64,000 bases of DNA from an uncultured Sphingomonadaceae bacterium (lineage in GTDB: Bacteria > Pseudomonadota > Alphaproteobacteria > Sphingomonadales > Sphingomonadaceae). Made by a program: the position numbers and the translations under genes. A model generated the notes under the pieces. That model had not been told where the DNA came from. It searched no databases and saw only the letters and a list, made by a program, of their open reading frames with translations. The first letter of the stretch is position 1. Each line of letters starts with the position of its first letter. The DNA lies in NCBI GenBank assembly GCA_947499255.1, contig CANMNF010000002.1, positions 446,430-510,429 of the forward strand, written 5' to 3'. Shown in pieces: positions 6,700 to 16,523 of the stretch.

Positions 6700-8304
6700 A
6701 TGAGACTTCACCCTGATGACAGCCGCCACGGCAGCGCTCGGTTCGCGAACGCTCAGGAAATCGGTCATGCTGGCTATTTCAAACGGCGCTCGAACAGCTT
6801 CTTCTGCGGTTTCTTCGACCGCCGCCCGATGTTCGCAAATGGTCCGGGCGGCATATTAATCACAGCGGGCGCGCGCTCGGGAAAGCTCCGCGATGTTCTT
6901 GGTTACACGATCTGCACTTGGGTATTTGAGCAATCGCTCATTCTGGTCGATCCCAAGGGTGAGATGGCCGCGATAGCGCAGAACCAAACGCGCTTTGGCA
7001 AAGCTATTTACTACTGGAATATGTATGGCCTCCACGGCCTTCCCAGTCACCGCATTCACCTCACTTCATACCTGCGAAAAGGCAGCATCTTTCTGGAGAG
7101 CGACATCAAGACGCTTTGCCGCAACATCCTGCCCGATAGCGGAAGCGACAATTCAAAGTATTTTGAACTGTCGGCGAGGATGGTGCTCAAAGCCATCATC
7201 CTGACGCTGATTGAACGCGATGGAACACTCCATCTCGTTGAACTCTACAGAGTGGTTCAGAGCATTCCGATCTGCAATCAGGCTTGGGTCGATTTTGCAT
7301 GGCTGATGCACAGCTCTCCCTATGAAGATGTGCGCCGCGTAGAAGCCGAGATCGGTCCAGGTCGGAGCGAAAGCAGGAATGACATCAAGAGCATCTTAAG
7401 CGAGGTATCTATCGCGGTTGATTGGATGTCCGACGAAGCGGTGCGCCAGAGTGTGTCACCACCTTATGATGTCACAATCGAAGACATGCTTTCGAGCGCC
7501 AAACCTTTCCATTTTGTCATGATGCCGCCAAGCGAAGGGTTGGATAACCTTGTCGTCGCCATGCGCCTCATCAACACGTGCTTTTACCTGACGAAAGCGC
7601 GCAATCCAGGCGGACCTCCAATTACGATGGTCATAGATGAAGCTGCCAAATTTGGGAGTGCGCCCTTTATCATGGATGCGTTCTCGATAGGTGCAGGGCT
7701 GGGTATAAGGCCCGTGGCAATCTACCAATCGACTGACCAATTGAAGTCCACTGGTCCTCAAGCTGAAACAATCATTCCTGCAAGCGCAGCGGTGCAACTT
7801 TATTTCGGTCTGCGAGAGATTGAGTCAGCCGAACGGTTGGCTCGCATGATCGGTAAGGAGCAACGGCACTTCAGGGATGTGTTGCGGGAGCAACAAGCCC
7901 GCAACGCAGCCGATCAGGCGATGGATCAGTTGATGCATGGCGGCGATCCGTGGTCTGCGAGCCGTCAAATCCACCACCAGAGGCAGATTGAGCGTCACAC
8001 GGATAGCATGGCGCGTGATCTCATGATGGCGAATGAGATCCTCGGCATGCCAGACAATCAACTCCTGATGTTTGGTGACGGGCTTGCCTATCCCGTGCTC
8101 GGCAATCGAAGCCCTTACTACGAGAAGCGTTTCATGACGAAGTCGGGTTATCACCCCAATCCGTTCCACGGAGCCTGCGATAAGGTGAGGGTCAAGACGT
8201 TCTTTGGGCATCGGACACTGCCTGTGAGGCTTGAGCCCGTGCCTTCGGAGTTCGCAGAATTACCCCAATATTCAGATGGGTATTGGTCGGTCGTCGGGAG
8301 ATAA
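6700..8304 (+). CDS. VirD4/TraG-type coupling ATPase lacking its N-terminal membrane anchor
   Basis: A 534-residue protein. It begins almost at once with RHGSARFANAQEIGHAGYFK, matching the HGTARWA...HAGYL region that in VirD4/TraG proteins follows two TM helices. Walker A is GARSGKL (57-63), unusual in having Leu after the Lys where a small residue is normal. DPKGEMAAIA follows, and Walker B is TMVIDEAAKFG (about 309-319). Such ATPases deliver DNA-protein substrates to type IV secretion channels. ATG 6700 follows GAGGGGTGAG. Downstream genes follow at 3 and 38 bases. Substrate and partner pore are not visible in the window. Confidence 0.85.
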   Translation: MRLHPDDSRHGSARFANAQEIGHAGYFKRRSNSFFCGFFDRRPMFANGPGGILITAGARSGKLRDVLGYTICTWVFEQSLILVDPKGEMAAIAQNQTRFGKAIYYWNMYGLHGLPSHRIHLTSYLRKGSIFLESDIKTLCRNILPDSGSDNSKYFELSARMVLKAIILTLIERDGTLHLVELYRVVQSIPICNQAWVDFAWLMHSSPYEDVRRVEAEIGPGRSESRNDIKSILSEVSIAVDWMSDEAVRQSVSPPYDVTIEDMLSSAKPFHFVMMPPSEGLDNLVVAMRLINTCFYLTKARNPGGPPITMVIDEAAKFGSAPFIMDAFSIGAGLGIRPVAIYQSTDQLKSTGPQAETIIPASAAVQLYFGLREIESAERLARMIGKEQRHFRDVLREQQARNAADQAMDQLMHGGDPWSASRQIHHQRQIERHTDSMARDLMMANEILGMPDNQLLMFGDGLAYPVLGNRSPYYEKRFMTKSGYHPNPFHGACDKVRVKTFFGHRTLPVRLEPVPSEFAELPQYSDGYWSVVGR

Positions 8305-8307
8305 CAG

Positions 8308-8637
8308 ATGAGTGATGAAGACAACCGTAGCCTCAAAGAGCAATTCTACGCTGCGACACAGTCCCACCTCGTTGGCAGAGACGAACTGAGAGACCGCGAG
8401 TCATGGGAACGGATCAGGCGTATCCATGCCACGCCCGTTTCTCGCGCCGAGAGCAACGCGCTCAAGAAGGCGCTCGATACGCCAACAGCGGATTTAGCCC
8501 TTGAGCCTGATGGGGCAGTTCAGGTGCGTATCAGGGAGCGTGTGACGGTGGAAATGACCCGCCGTATCCATTTCATCGAGAAACGCCTGCGTCGTGTCGA
8601 TGGCATGACGCGTGATCACTTTGAGAGAAACCGATGA
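8308..8637 (+). CDS. Unknown charged small protein following the coupling ATPase
   Basis: A 109-residue, highly charged (Arg/Glu), probably helical protein with no signal or membrane segment. It begins three bases after the coupling-protein stop, so it is almost surely cotranscribed and perhaps coupled in translation. Motifs are not recognised; DELRDRESWERIRRIHA and the C-terminal RIHFIEKRLRRVDGM look like amphipathic helices. A DNA-processing accessory role is possible but unproven. Confidence 0.55.
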   Translation: MSDEDNRSLKEQFYAATQSHLVGRDELRDRESWERIRRIHATPVSRAESNALKKALDTPTADLALEPDGAVQVRIRERVTVEMTRRIHFIEKRLRRVDGMTRDHFERNR

Positions 8638-8675
8638 AGTTTGCAGAGTGCCAGCTAAATTTGGTAATATTTTGA

Positions 8676-8951
8676 ATGGCTAAGTTTATGACAGAAAGAG
8701 AAACAGAAGCGCTTTTGGTTCGGCAAACACGCGATCTCGCTTTGCCCTGCGGTCGCAAGGAAGTGGTCACGCACTCGGCCCATGTCTGGCAGCTTTTCGA
8801 CCTTATTCAGGAAAGCGGATTCTATACTCACGATGAGCTTATGCAGCTCAGCCGCGATAACATGGCGGGTACGGGCTACAGTTTCACCGATGCCTTCGTG
8901 AGTGTGGTGACATACATTCACCGCACAATGGTCGAGGTCGCCAAAGGCTAG
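8676..8951 (+). CDS. Unknown 91-residue protein
   Basis: A small soluble protein with an N-terminal helix rich in Arg/Glu (TERETEALLVRQTRDLAL) and a second helical half (HVWQLFDLIQESGFYTHDELMQLSRDN, FTDAFVSVVTYIHRTMVEVA). No family is recognised. It is 38 bases after the preceding gene on the same strand. Its stop is followed within 3 bases by CTATCCCCCC copy 3, so it ends this transcription unit. Confidence 0.5.
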   Translation: MAKFMTERETEALLVRQTRDLALPCGRKEVVTHSAHVWQLFDLIQESGFYTHDELMQLSRDNMAGTGYSFTDAFVSVVTYIHRTMVEVAKG

Positions 8952-8953
8952 AC

Positions 8954-8963
8954 CTATCCCCCC
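8954..8963 (+). promoter_or_regulatory. CTATCCCCCC box, copy 3
   Basis: The third exact CTATCCCCCC lies immediately after the stop of the 91-residue gene and 77 bases before the GTG at 9041. A TATCTC hexamer begins about 21 bases after the box, close to the position of the -10-like hexamers after copies 1 and 2. Confidence 0.5.
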
Positions 8964-9040
8964 GACCGTTATGGCAGCGGTGGGTATCTCCAACGGGACG
9001 GACATCAAAGGATGTCTGCTAGAAGCAAGGAGATACAATC

Positions 9041-9376
9041 GTGACTGACAATGGACCCGTGGAAGTGATCCGCGACGGCAGCATCAAAGCTGCAATCTTT
9101 CGCAATCATGGCGAAAATGGCTCGTTCTTCTCAACCCAGATTACACGGACGTATGAGGATCGTGAGGGGAATATCAGGGATGCACATAGCTTCACGGGTA
9201 CGGACCTCCTTCGTGCGTCTGAAATCGCCAAGCGAGCCTACGAGCGCACGATAGAGCTGCGCCGCGATAATAGTCGTTCCGAGCATGCCCCTCGCAATCA
9301 ACGCCAAGCGCAATTCGAGATGAATCGGAAAGCGGATCGTAATGCTCCCCGTCAAAGCCGAGAGCCAGCGCGGTGA
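9041..9376 (+). CDS. Small conserved mobile-element protein, basic C-terminal tail
   Basis: A 111-residue protein starting at GTG 9041 with AAGGAG upstream. The core (VEVIRDGSIKAAIFRNHGENGSFFSTQITRTYEDREGNIRD, HSFTGTDLLRASEIAKRAYE) has the beta-strand-rich pattern of a short family that I associate with conjugative and integrative elements of Proteobacteria. The tail after residue 80 is Arg/Asn/Gln rich and probably disordered or nucleic-acid binding. A ssDNA-binding or regulatory role is a guess. Confidence 0.6.
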   Translation: MTDNGPVEVIRDGSIKAAIFRNHGENGSFFSTQITRTYEDREGNIRDAHSFTGTDLLRASEIAKRAYERTIELRRDNSRSEHAPRNQRQAQFEMNRKADRNAPRQSREPAR

Positions 9377-9419
9377 TCGAATAAGTCGAAGATTTCCCTA
9401 GGCAAATCTCAGAATATAT

Positions 9420-9434
9420 GTTCTATTTTTGTTC
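9420..9434 (+). promoter_or_regulatory. SOS (LexA) box before the integrase operon
   Basis: GTTC-TATTTTT-GTTC at 9420-9434 exactly matches the alphaproteobacterial LexA site GTTC-N7-GTTC. It lies in the 133-base gap after the 111-residue gene, 75 bases upstream of the 9510 gene, which is followed two bases later by the integrase. LexA would repress the unit until DNA damage. Confidence 0.7.
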
Positions 9435-9509
9435 TCATTTCTCGCCGCAATTGTGCGACGCAGGAAACGAAGGGAACATGGATGAACCGATAACAAAGGA
9501 GCGACAGGC

Positions 9510-9848
9510 ATGACGCAGACACCTAACCCAACTATCGACGATTGCTTCGCGCTGCGGGCCTCGTCTTTTGACAATAGCTCACCTGTTCTTTCCATCGATC
9601 TCGGAAAGTACATGCACTTCATGGAAGGCTTCGATTACACCGAAGAGCAGGCCAAAGAATGCATGGCGATCATCTACCAACTCATGCAGACGGCTGCCGA
9701 TTGCAAGCTGGGCATTGAGCTTGCTCCGGCAGCTTGTGGATCAATCGAAGAAATCGCAGCTCAAACCATTATCGAACAGACCGATATGATAAAATATAAG
9801 ACTAATTCCATTCAAACGGCATTCGAGCACGCGGTGCAGGAGGCATAG
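9510..9848 (+). CDS. Unknown acidic protein cotranscribed with the integrase; candidate directionality factor
   Basis: A 112-residue protein with no signal peptide. It is acidic and Cys-containing ([47 protein letters not shown]). ATG 9510 has AAAGGAG with a normal spacer. The stop is only two bases before the integrase ATG, and the integrase RBS GGAGG lies inside this gene's 3' end, so the two are coupled. No family is recognised. Directionality factors of serine integrases are small, diverse and often neighbours, so this is a candidate on position alone. Confidence 0.6.
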   Translation: MTQTPNPTIDDCFALRASSFDNSSPVLSIDLGKYMHFMEGFDYTEEQAKECMAIIYQLMQTAADCKLGIELAPAACGSIEEIAAQTIIEQTDMIKYKTNSIQTAFEHAVQEA

Positions 9849-9850
9849 CC

Positions 9851-11530
<1,680 letters not shown>

Positions 11531-11584
11531 GTGTGCAGCTTCACGCTAACGTGATCGCAAGAATGTTGGGCGTATACAGACGGC

Positions 11585-11941
11585 ATGAACGCATCCGCCC
11601 ACAATTTCTCGCACATGGTGCGGCCGCAAATTGGCGGGCAGATCGCAGCGATGCGCTGGGCCGCTTTGGCCGATGCGGGTGCGGTTGCCGCGATGTTGGC
11701 GCAGGTTGAGGATGAGGCGGCCGATACACCGATCACACCAGCTTTTGATGTTTCAACACCGTTGCAGGGTGAACGCGTGGAGCAGGCCATGGCGCAGCTT
11801 TCCACCACGATGGAAACAGGGCTTAGCGCTTTGTTAGCTGTGCGCGAGAGCGGCGCCAATGCACAACCTGCCGCCCATGCCTTGTGGCGCGAATTTGCAG
11901 AAGCGCGCGATGCCATAATGGTGCTGCTTAACGCGGAATAA
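11585..11941 (+). CDS. Unknown helical protein
   Basis: A 118-residue Ala-rich protein, mostly helical (GGQIAAMRWAALADAGAVAAMLAQVEDEA, RVEQAMAQLSTTMETGLSALLAVRE). It has no signal peptide or membrane segment and I do not recognise the family. It is the first chromosomal gene after the tRNA. Its base composition fits the downstream chromosome rather than the island. Confidence 0.55.
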   Translation: MNASAHNFSHMVRPQIGGQIAAMRWAALADAGAVAAMLAQVEDEAADTPITPAFDVSTPLQGERVEQAMAQLSTTMETGLSALLAVRESGANAQPAAHALWREFAEARDAIMVLLNAE

Positions 11942-11965
11942 TTGTCCGTTATTGCACCATTACGC

Positions 11966-11994
11966 TTGACGATGTTCCTAATTCGTTCCAAATT
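11966..11994 (+). promoter_or_regulatory. mmcB promoter with an SOS (LexA) box
   Basis: GTTC-CTAATTC-GTTC at 11974-11988 is a perfect alphaproteobacterial LexA site. It lies between a -35-like TTGACG (11966-11971) and a weak -10-like CAAATT (11989-11994), where LexA would block polymerase. The mmcB ATG follows at 12001. Confidence 0.75.
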
Positions 11995-12000
11995 TCACAC

Positions 12001-12507
12001 ATGATTGATTCGCCCGATAAAGATGTGACAACGCTCACCGATGCTCGCCGTTCTGCTGCTGTATGTCGGGGAATTTTTCGCCTGTTTGCGCGCAATGGTA
12101 TCTGGGCGTTGGCGGAAATGTCGTTGCGCAATGGCCGGCGGGCGGATGTGATGGGCATTGATGCCAAGGGCCGCATTGTCATTGTTGAAGTGAAGACCGC
12201 GCGCGGGGATTTGATGGGCGATGGCAAATGGCCCGATTATCTGGATTTTTGTGATCGGTTTTATTGGGGCCTTCCGCCCGAATTGGACCGCGGCTGTCTG
12301 GAAGGGAATGATTTTCGCCCGGATATGTGCGGTGTGATTGTGGCCGATGAATATGATGCAGAAATTGTCCGTCCTGCGCCAAGTCATCCGCTGGTGGCCG
12401 CGCGCCGCCGGGTGGAAGTGGAACGGCTGGCGCGCACCGCTTTGCGCCGACAATTGGTGGCGATGGATCCGCATTGCGCCAGCTGGGGCGCTGATTTGGC
12501 GGGATAA
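12001..12507 (+). CDS. mmcB: MmcB-family DNA repair protein
   Basis: A 168-residue protein of the MmcB family, named after a mitomycin C resistance gene of Caulobacter. The core has the PD-(D/E)XK nuclease-like signature: MSLRNGRRADVMGIDAKGRIVIVEVK (Asp ... Glu-Val-Lys), then GDGKWPDYLDFCDRFYWGLP. The exact reaction is not established by the sequence. It is preceded by a LexA box, consistent with damage-induced expression. It stands alone, with the next gene starting 87 bases on. Confidence 0.88.
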   Translation: MIDSPDKDVTTLTDARRSAAVCRGIFRLFARNGIWALAEMSLRNGRRADVMGIDAKGRIVIVEVKTARGDLMGDGKWPDYLDFCDRFYWGLPPELDRGCLEGNDFRPDMCGVIVADEYDAEIVRPAPSHPLVAARRRVEVERLARTALRRQLVAMDPHCASWGADLAG

Positions 12508-12593
12508 TATGGGGGAATTGGCCGGATAATGTGCCGCAAATCAATGGGACGCTAGCGCTGCGTTAACACTGCGCATATAGCAGCAGACTTATC

Positions 12594-13307
12594 ATGTGGA
12601 TCGCCCTTGCCATTTCTGTGCTTGCTATGGTTGCGATAGTCGCGCTGCGCTATCTCGCGGCCAGCGGCATTTTCGCGCTGGCAACAGCAAAGGTGCGCCC
12701 CGGCTTTTATGTCGGGTTAGAGCCGCAGATGCGCCGCGAAGTCGCCTGGTCGATGCTCTCAGCGGTGATTTACGGCATTCCTGCTGGCATCATGGCGTGG
12801 GGATGGCACAATCATGGTTGGACCAGGATCTACACCGATTTTGCCGATTTTCCGCTATGGTATCTGCCGCTCTCGGTATTTGCGTACCTGTTTGCGCATG
12901 ACACGTGGTTTTACTGGACGCATCGCTTAATGCATGTCCCACGCTGGTTTAAACTGGCCCATGCCGTCCATCATGCCAGCCGCCCGCCCACGGCGTGGGC
13001 CGCGATGAGCTTTCATCCCATTGAAGCACTGACCGGCGCCATTGTGATCCCGGCACTAGTGTTTTTCATCCCCATCCATATCGGCATGTTGATGGTTGTT
13101 CTCACCATCATGACGGTGATGGGCGTGACCAATCATATGGGCTGGGAAATGTTTCCGCGATGGCTTGTTCATTCCCGCGTAGGGAATTGGGTGATAACAG
13201 CGAGCCACCATCAAGTTCACCATGAGGCTTACACATGCAATTACGGTCTCTATTTTCGATTCTGGGATCGCCTGTGCAAAACCGACCGCGGACTTTCATC
13301 AAAATAA
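12594..13307 (+). CDS. Sterol desaturase / fatty acid hydroxylase family protein
   Basis: A 237-residue membrane protein with the eight-histidine di-iron pattern of this superfamily: HDTWFYWTHRLMH (about residues 102-114), HAVHHASR (about 123-130) and the C-terminal HHQVHHE (about 205-211). N-terminal (about 1-25) and central hydrophobic segments place it in the inner membrane. These enzymes hydroxylate or desaturate lipid chains, sterols or carotenoids using O2. The substrate here cannot be told, and it is longer than CrtZ beta-carotene hydroxylases. Its 3' end overlaps the next gene by 73 bases. Confidence 0.88.
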   Translation: MWIALAISVLAMVAIVALRYLAASGIFALATAKVRPGFYVGLEPQMRREVAWSMLSAVIYGIPAGIMAWGWHNHGWTRIYTDFADFPLWYLPLSVFAYLFAHDTWFYWTHRLMHVPRWFKLAHAVHHASRPPTAWAAMSFHPIEALTGAIVIPALVFFIPIHIGMLMVVLTIMTVMGVTNHMGWEMFPRWLVHSRVGNWVITASHHQVHHEAYTCNYGLYFRFWDRLCKTDRGLSSK

Positions 13308-13768
13308 GCGCGCTTGGCGCTGCGCTTCTTATCGCTCCTGCCAGTGTGCAAACATCAGCGCAAACATCTGCGCCATCACCAAAGCAGCCAAGCGGCGCAA
13401 ACATTACAGTTACGATCACCGATATGCGCAATACAGATGGCGTCGTGCGCGCCTGCATGACCAACGATCCCGATCGCTTCCCGCGCTGCCGCGATGATGC
13501 GCAAAGTTATCGCCTGGTGGTGCCCGCAAGTGAGGCGGGCACGCTGCGCTTTCGCAATGTTGCACCTGGCACCTATGCCATCGCGCTGCTGCATGATGAA
13601 AACGGCAATGGCAAAGCGGACCGCGCGCTGGGTATGATGCCCAAAGAAGGCTTTGGCTTTTCACGCGATGCCAAAGTGCGCATGGGGCCACCAAATTTCA
13701 TTGATGCCGCGATCACTATCGGCGCGGCCAGCCAGAGCCAATCGATCCGGATGCGATATTTGCTGTAG
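13235..13768 (+). CDS. DUF2141 family exported protein
   Basis: A 177-residue protein. After a hydrophobic export segment (about residues 24-42, ISALGAALLIAPASVQTSAQ) comes the DUF2141 beta-sandwich pattern: NITVTITDMRNTDGVVRACM, FRNVAPGTYAIALLHDENGNGKADRALGMMPKEGFGFS. ATG 13235 has GAGG at 7 bases but lies inside the preceding gene; a GTG at 13274 would give a more standard signal peptide length. Function of the family is unknown; it is periplasmic or secreted in the alphaproteobacteria that have it. Confidence 0.8.
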   Translation: MQLRSLFSILGSPVQNRPRTFIKISALGAALLIAPASVQTSAQTSAPSPKQPSGANITVTITDMRNTDGVVRACMTNDPDRFPRCRDDAQSYRLVVPASEAGTLRFRNVAPGTYAIALLHDENGNGKADRALGMMPKEGFGFSRDAKVRMGPPNFIDAAITIGAASQSQSIRMRYLL

Positions 13769-13900
13769 CATGTGTGGCGTCATACGGTGATGCCACATAT
13801 CAGCGGCAAGCAAGCGTAAATTCTCCGCACAACTTTACCAAAAATTTACCACGTCGCGCCAAAACGGTCCTCAAGAGACAATTGATTGAGGGCATTTGGC

Positions 13901-15319
13901 ATGGACACTCTGCGTGGCGGTTTTGGCGCATTGGATGGGCGCGATGATGAGAATGTGGATGCGTTTGACGTATCCAGTGATGCCAATCAGCACGACAACG
14001 ATGTCGATGATGCGCCCCCTCCTGCGATCGGCAATGATGAACGCAGAATGCAGGTGCGCGCCTATAATTACTGGGCCAGCGGATTGGCTGATCGCAATTT
14101 TCCCTGTGTTGAAGATCTTGAACCCTCACGCATGGAAGACTTTGGTCCATACAGCGTATTGCTCGATTTTTCTAAAGGCGTGCAAGATCCCGTCATCGCT
14201 TATATCGGCGATAAGATCGCACAGGAATGCGATGCAAGCGAATTTGAAATCGATCGCCTGTCTGATGTTCCCTCACGCTCTTTATTGAGCCGGATCACCG
14301 ATCATTACATGCAGATCCTCGCCAATCAGGCACCGATTGGCTTTGAAGCAGAATTTGTAAATCAGCGCGGTAAAACCGTTCTGTATCGCGGTATATTGCT
14401 GCCCTATTCGCACGATGATGAGACGATTGATTTCATCTATGGCGTGATCAACTGGAAAGAATTGGCCGATCAACAGGCCGCAGAAGAGCTGCTTCTGGAA
14501 ATTGATCAGGTGCTCGATGCGCCCAATTCCCCGGCAAAACGCCGCGCGGATATTCATGCGCCAATGGTGGATTGGGCCGATGGTCCCGGCTCTTACGTAG
14601 AGCAAAAACCTGTCGAGCAGAAAACAATTGCCGGCGCCTTTGATCAAGAGGCTGAACACGGCGCCGAGCAAAACGCTGAGCAAGGTGCAGAAAAAGACGT
14701 TGAGCCAGGCGAGATGGCGTTAGGCGACTGGCTTGCCGCTGCTCGCGAAATGGCTGACGAGGCGCGGACCAGCGAAGATCGTAGCCGCAATGCCTTGTAT
14801 GAAGCGATTGGCCGCGCCTGGGATTTCGCGCTTGCTGCTGCTGATGCACCGCAGGACTTTGCCGAACTTGTGGAAGATGCCGGATTGAGCGTGCAGGAAC
14901 GTGCGCCGATGACGCCGGTGGTAAAACTGGTCTTTGGCGCAGATTACGACAAAACGCGCCTGACCGAATACGCCGCCGCACTGTCGCATGCTGAACGGCT
15001 GCACCTTGGCCGCGGCGCATTGGCCGGGTTCCTGCGTGCAAGCGAAGGCGGCCTCAAAGGCGTCGTCGGAGCAGAGCGCGCATTCCGCCGCGAAGAATCC
15101 GGCAAAGCGCCCGCTCCTATCCGTACACAGCCTCGCAAGGCCATTTCAAACAAGCTTCGCGCATTGCCCGAGCATGCGCTTGGTGATGTCTCGCGCCAGG
15201 GTGAGGAATTTGCGCTGGTCATGCTGCGCCGTACACCGCAAGGCGATGTGGTGATGCTGGGTGAAGTGCCCAGCGATGCCTCGCTTATCGAAAAAGCGGC
15301 ACGCAATCTGCTTGGCTGA
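13901..15319 (+). CDS. PAS-like domain protein with a long acidic linker, function unknown
   Basis: A 472-residue cytoplasmic protein starting at ATG 13901, with GAGGG 8 bases before it. Residues of about 45-190 resemble the PAS-type sensory family found in sphingomonads (YNYWASGLADRNFPCVEDL, FGPYSVLLDFS, GFEAEFVNQRGKTVLYRGILLPYS). A Glu/Gln-rich low-complexity stretch follows (KPVEQKTIAG to EKDVEPGE), then a helical C-terminal half with no recognised catalytic domain. It could be a regulator or scaffold. Confidence 0.65.
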   Translation: MDTLRGGFGALDGRDDENVDAFDVSSDANQHDNDVDDAPPPAIGNDERRMQVRAYNYWASGLADRNFPCVEDLEPSRMEDFGPYSVLLDFSKGVQDPVIAYIGDKIAQECDASEFEIDRLSDVPSRSLLSRITDHYMQILANQAPIGFEAEFVNQRGKTVLYRGILLPYSHDDETIDFIYGVINWKELADQQAAEELLLEIDQVLDAPNSPAKRRADIHAPMVDWADGPGSYVEQKPVEQKTIAGAFDQEAEHGAEQNAEQGAEKDVEPGEMALGDWLAAAREMADEARTSEDRSRNALYEAIGRAWDFALAAADAPQDFAELVEDAGLSVQERAPMTPVVKLVFGADYDKTRLTEYAAALSHAERLHLGRGALAGFLRASEGGLKGVVGAERAFRREESGKAPAPIRTQPRKAISNKLRALPEHALGDVSRQGEEFALVMLRRTPQGDVVMLGEVPSDASLIEKAARNLLG

Positions 15320-15363
15320 TCACTTGTTTGGGAAACATTGGCGGTCTTGACGATTGAAATGAG

Positions 15364-16479
15364 GTGCCAATCTTTCCCAACAGCCCGACCCGCGTGCAAC
15401 CCTATCTGGGCTATCGCAGCGCCACTCATCTGCGACTAAGTGCGCGTGCATTGCGGCAAAAAGCCAGCACTTTTGACGCGTCCTCCCGGCTTGCCTCCTT
15501 GCGCACGATGCTGGAACAGTTTGCCTCACATGAAAGCGAAGGCATCGCTGTTACGCTGATCTTGCGGTGCGGAAATGGCGATGTGTTGGTGCAAAGCGAA
15601 CAGATCACCGATGCTGAAGGCTTTGTGCATTTCGATCTCGCGCTGGAGAGCGATCTTTCCGCCTCTGATGAAACAAGTTGGGAAGTGGTGGAATTGCAAT
15701 GGGTGAATAGCGATGGCCCGCAAACCACCGAAGCGCGCGTTCTTGTCCCCGGGCGCAATGCGCGCCTTGGGGTAATATCGGATATTGACGATACCATCAT
15801 GGAATCAGGGATCACCGGCGGATTGGACAATGTCGCGCGGAATTGGGAGCGGGTTTTGGCGCAAATGCCGGATCAACGCATCACTGTGCCGGGCGCAGGC
15901 GATTTTTACAGCCAGATCAGCGGTGGCCCGGTGGGTGAACCCGGCGGTCAACAGCCAGCGCGCTTTGCCGCATCGCACAATCCGTTCTTTTATGTGTCAT
16001 CAAGTCCGTGGAACCTGTTCAGCTATCTGATCACGTTCATGCGCGGAAATTCGCTGCCCATCGGCCCGATTGCCCTGCGCGATTGGGGCCTTAACAAAGA
16101 CACCTTTGGCCATGAAAGTCACGGCTCGCACAAACGCGATGCCATTGCGGCCATCCTCGATAGCTATCCCGATATGAAATTTGCGATGATCGGGGATGAC
16201 ACACAAGGTGATTTGCCCGCCTTTGCACATGCGGTCAAAACCCATCCGCAACAAGTCGCGGCGATTTTTCTGCGTACCGCTTCACAGGATGCATTCAGCA
16301 GCGAAGAGCGCGCCGCCCGTGACACGATTAAAGCAGCCAATGTGCCACTGTGGATAGGCGACACCTATGCCACTGGCGGTGATTTTCTGGCCAAGATCGG
16401 ACTTGCCGGAGACCATGAGGCGCAACACATCGTCGAGCTTGTCGAGCACCCCGGGGGAACCGGCGCGCAACCGGCGTAA
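15364..16479 (+). CDS. App1-like phosphatidate phosphatase family protein (DUF2183)
   Basis: A 371-residue protein with a GTG start and weak RBS. The central motif VISDIDDTIMESG (about residues 138-150) is the DxDxT nucleophile motif of HAD-like App1 phosphatases, and FYVSSSPWNLFSYLITFM, GSHKRDAIAAILDSYP and FAMIGDDTQGDLPAFAHA supply the remaining HAD motifs. Yeast App1 dephosphorylates phosphatidate, and by family this one should act on a phospholipid-like or phosphorylated substrate. There is no clear signal peptide. It is followed 44 bases later by the M48 protease. Confidence 0.85.
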   Translation: MPIFPNSPTRVQPYLGYRSATHLRLSARALRQKASTFDASSRLASLRTMLEQFASHESEGIAVTLILRCGNGDVLVQSEQITDAEGFVHFDLALESDLSASDETSWEVVELQWVNSDGPQTTEARVLVPGRNARLGVISDIDDTIMESGITGGLDNVARNWERVLAQMPDQRITVPGAGDFYSQISGGPVGEPGGQQPARFAASHNPFFYVSSSPWNLFSYLITFMRGNSLPIGPIALRDWGLNKDTFGHESHGSHKRDAIAAILDSYPDMKFAMIGDDTQGDLPAFAHAVKTHPQQVAAIFLRTASQDAFSSEERAARDTIKAANVPLWIGDTYATGGDFLAKIGLAGDHEAQHIVELVEHPGGTGAQPA

Positions 16480-16523
16480 TCTTCAGTTCCCGTTCATGGC
16501 GTGAACGGCTATGCCACCCGCTT

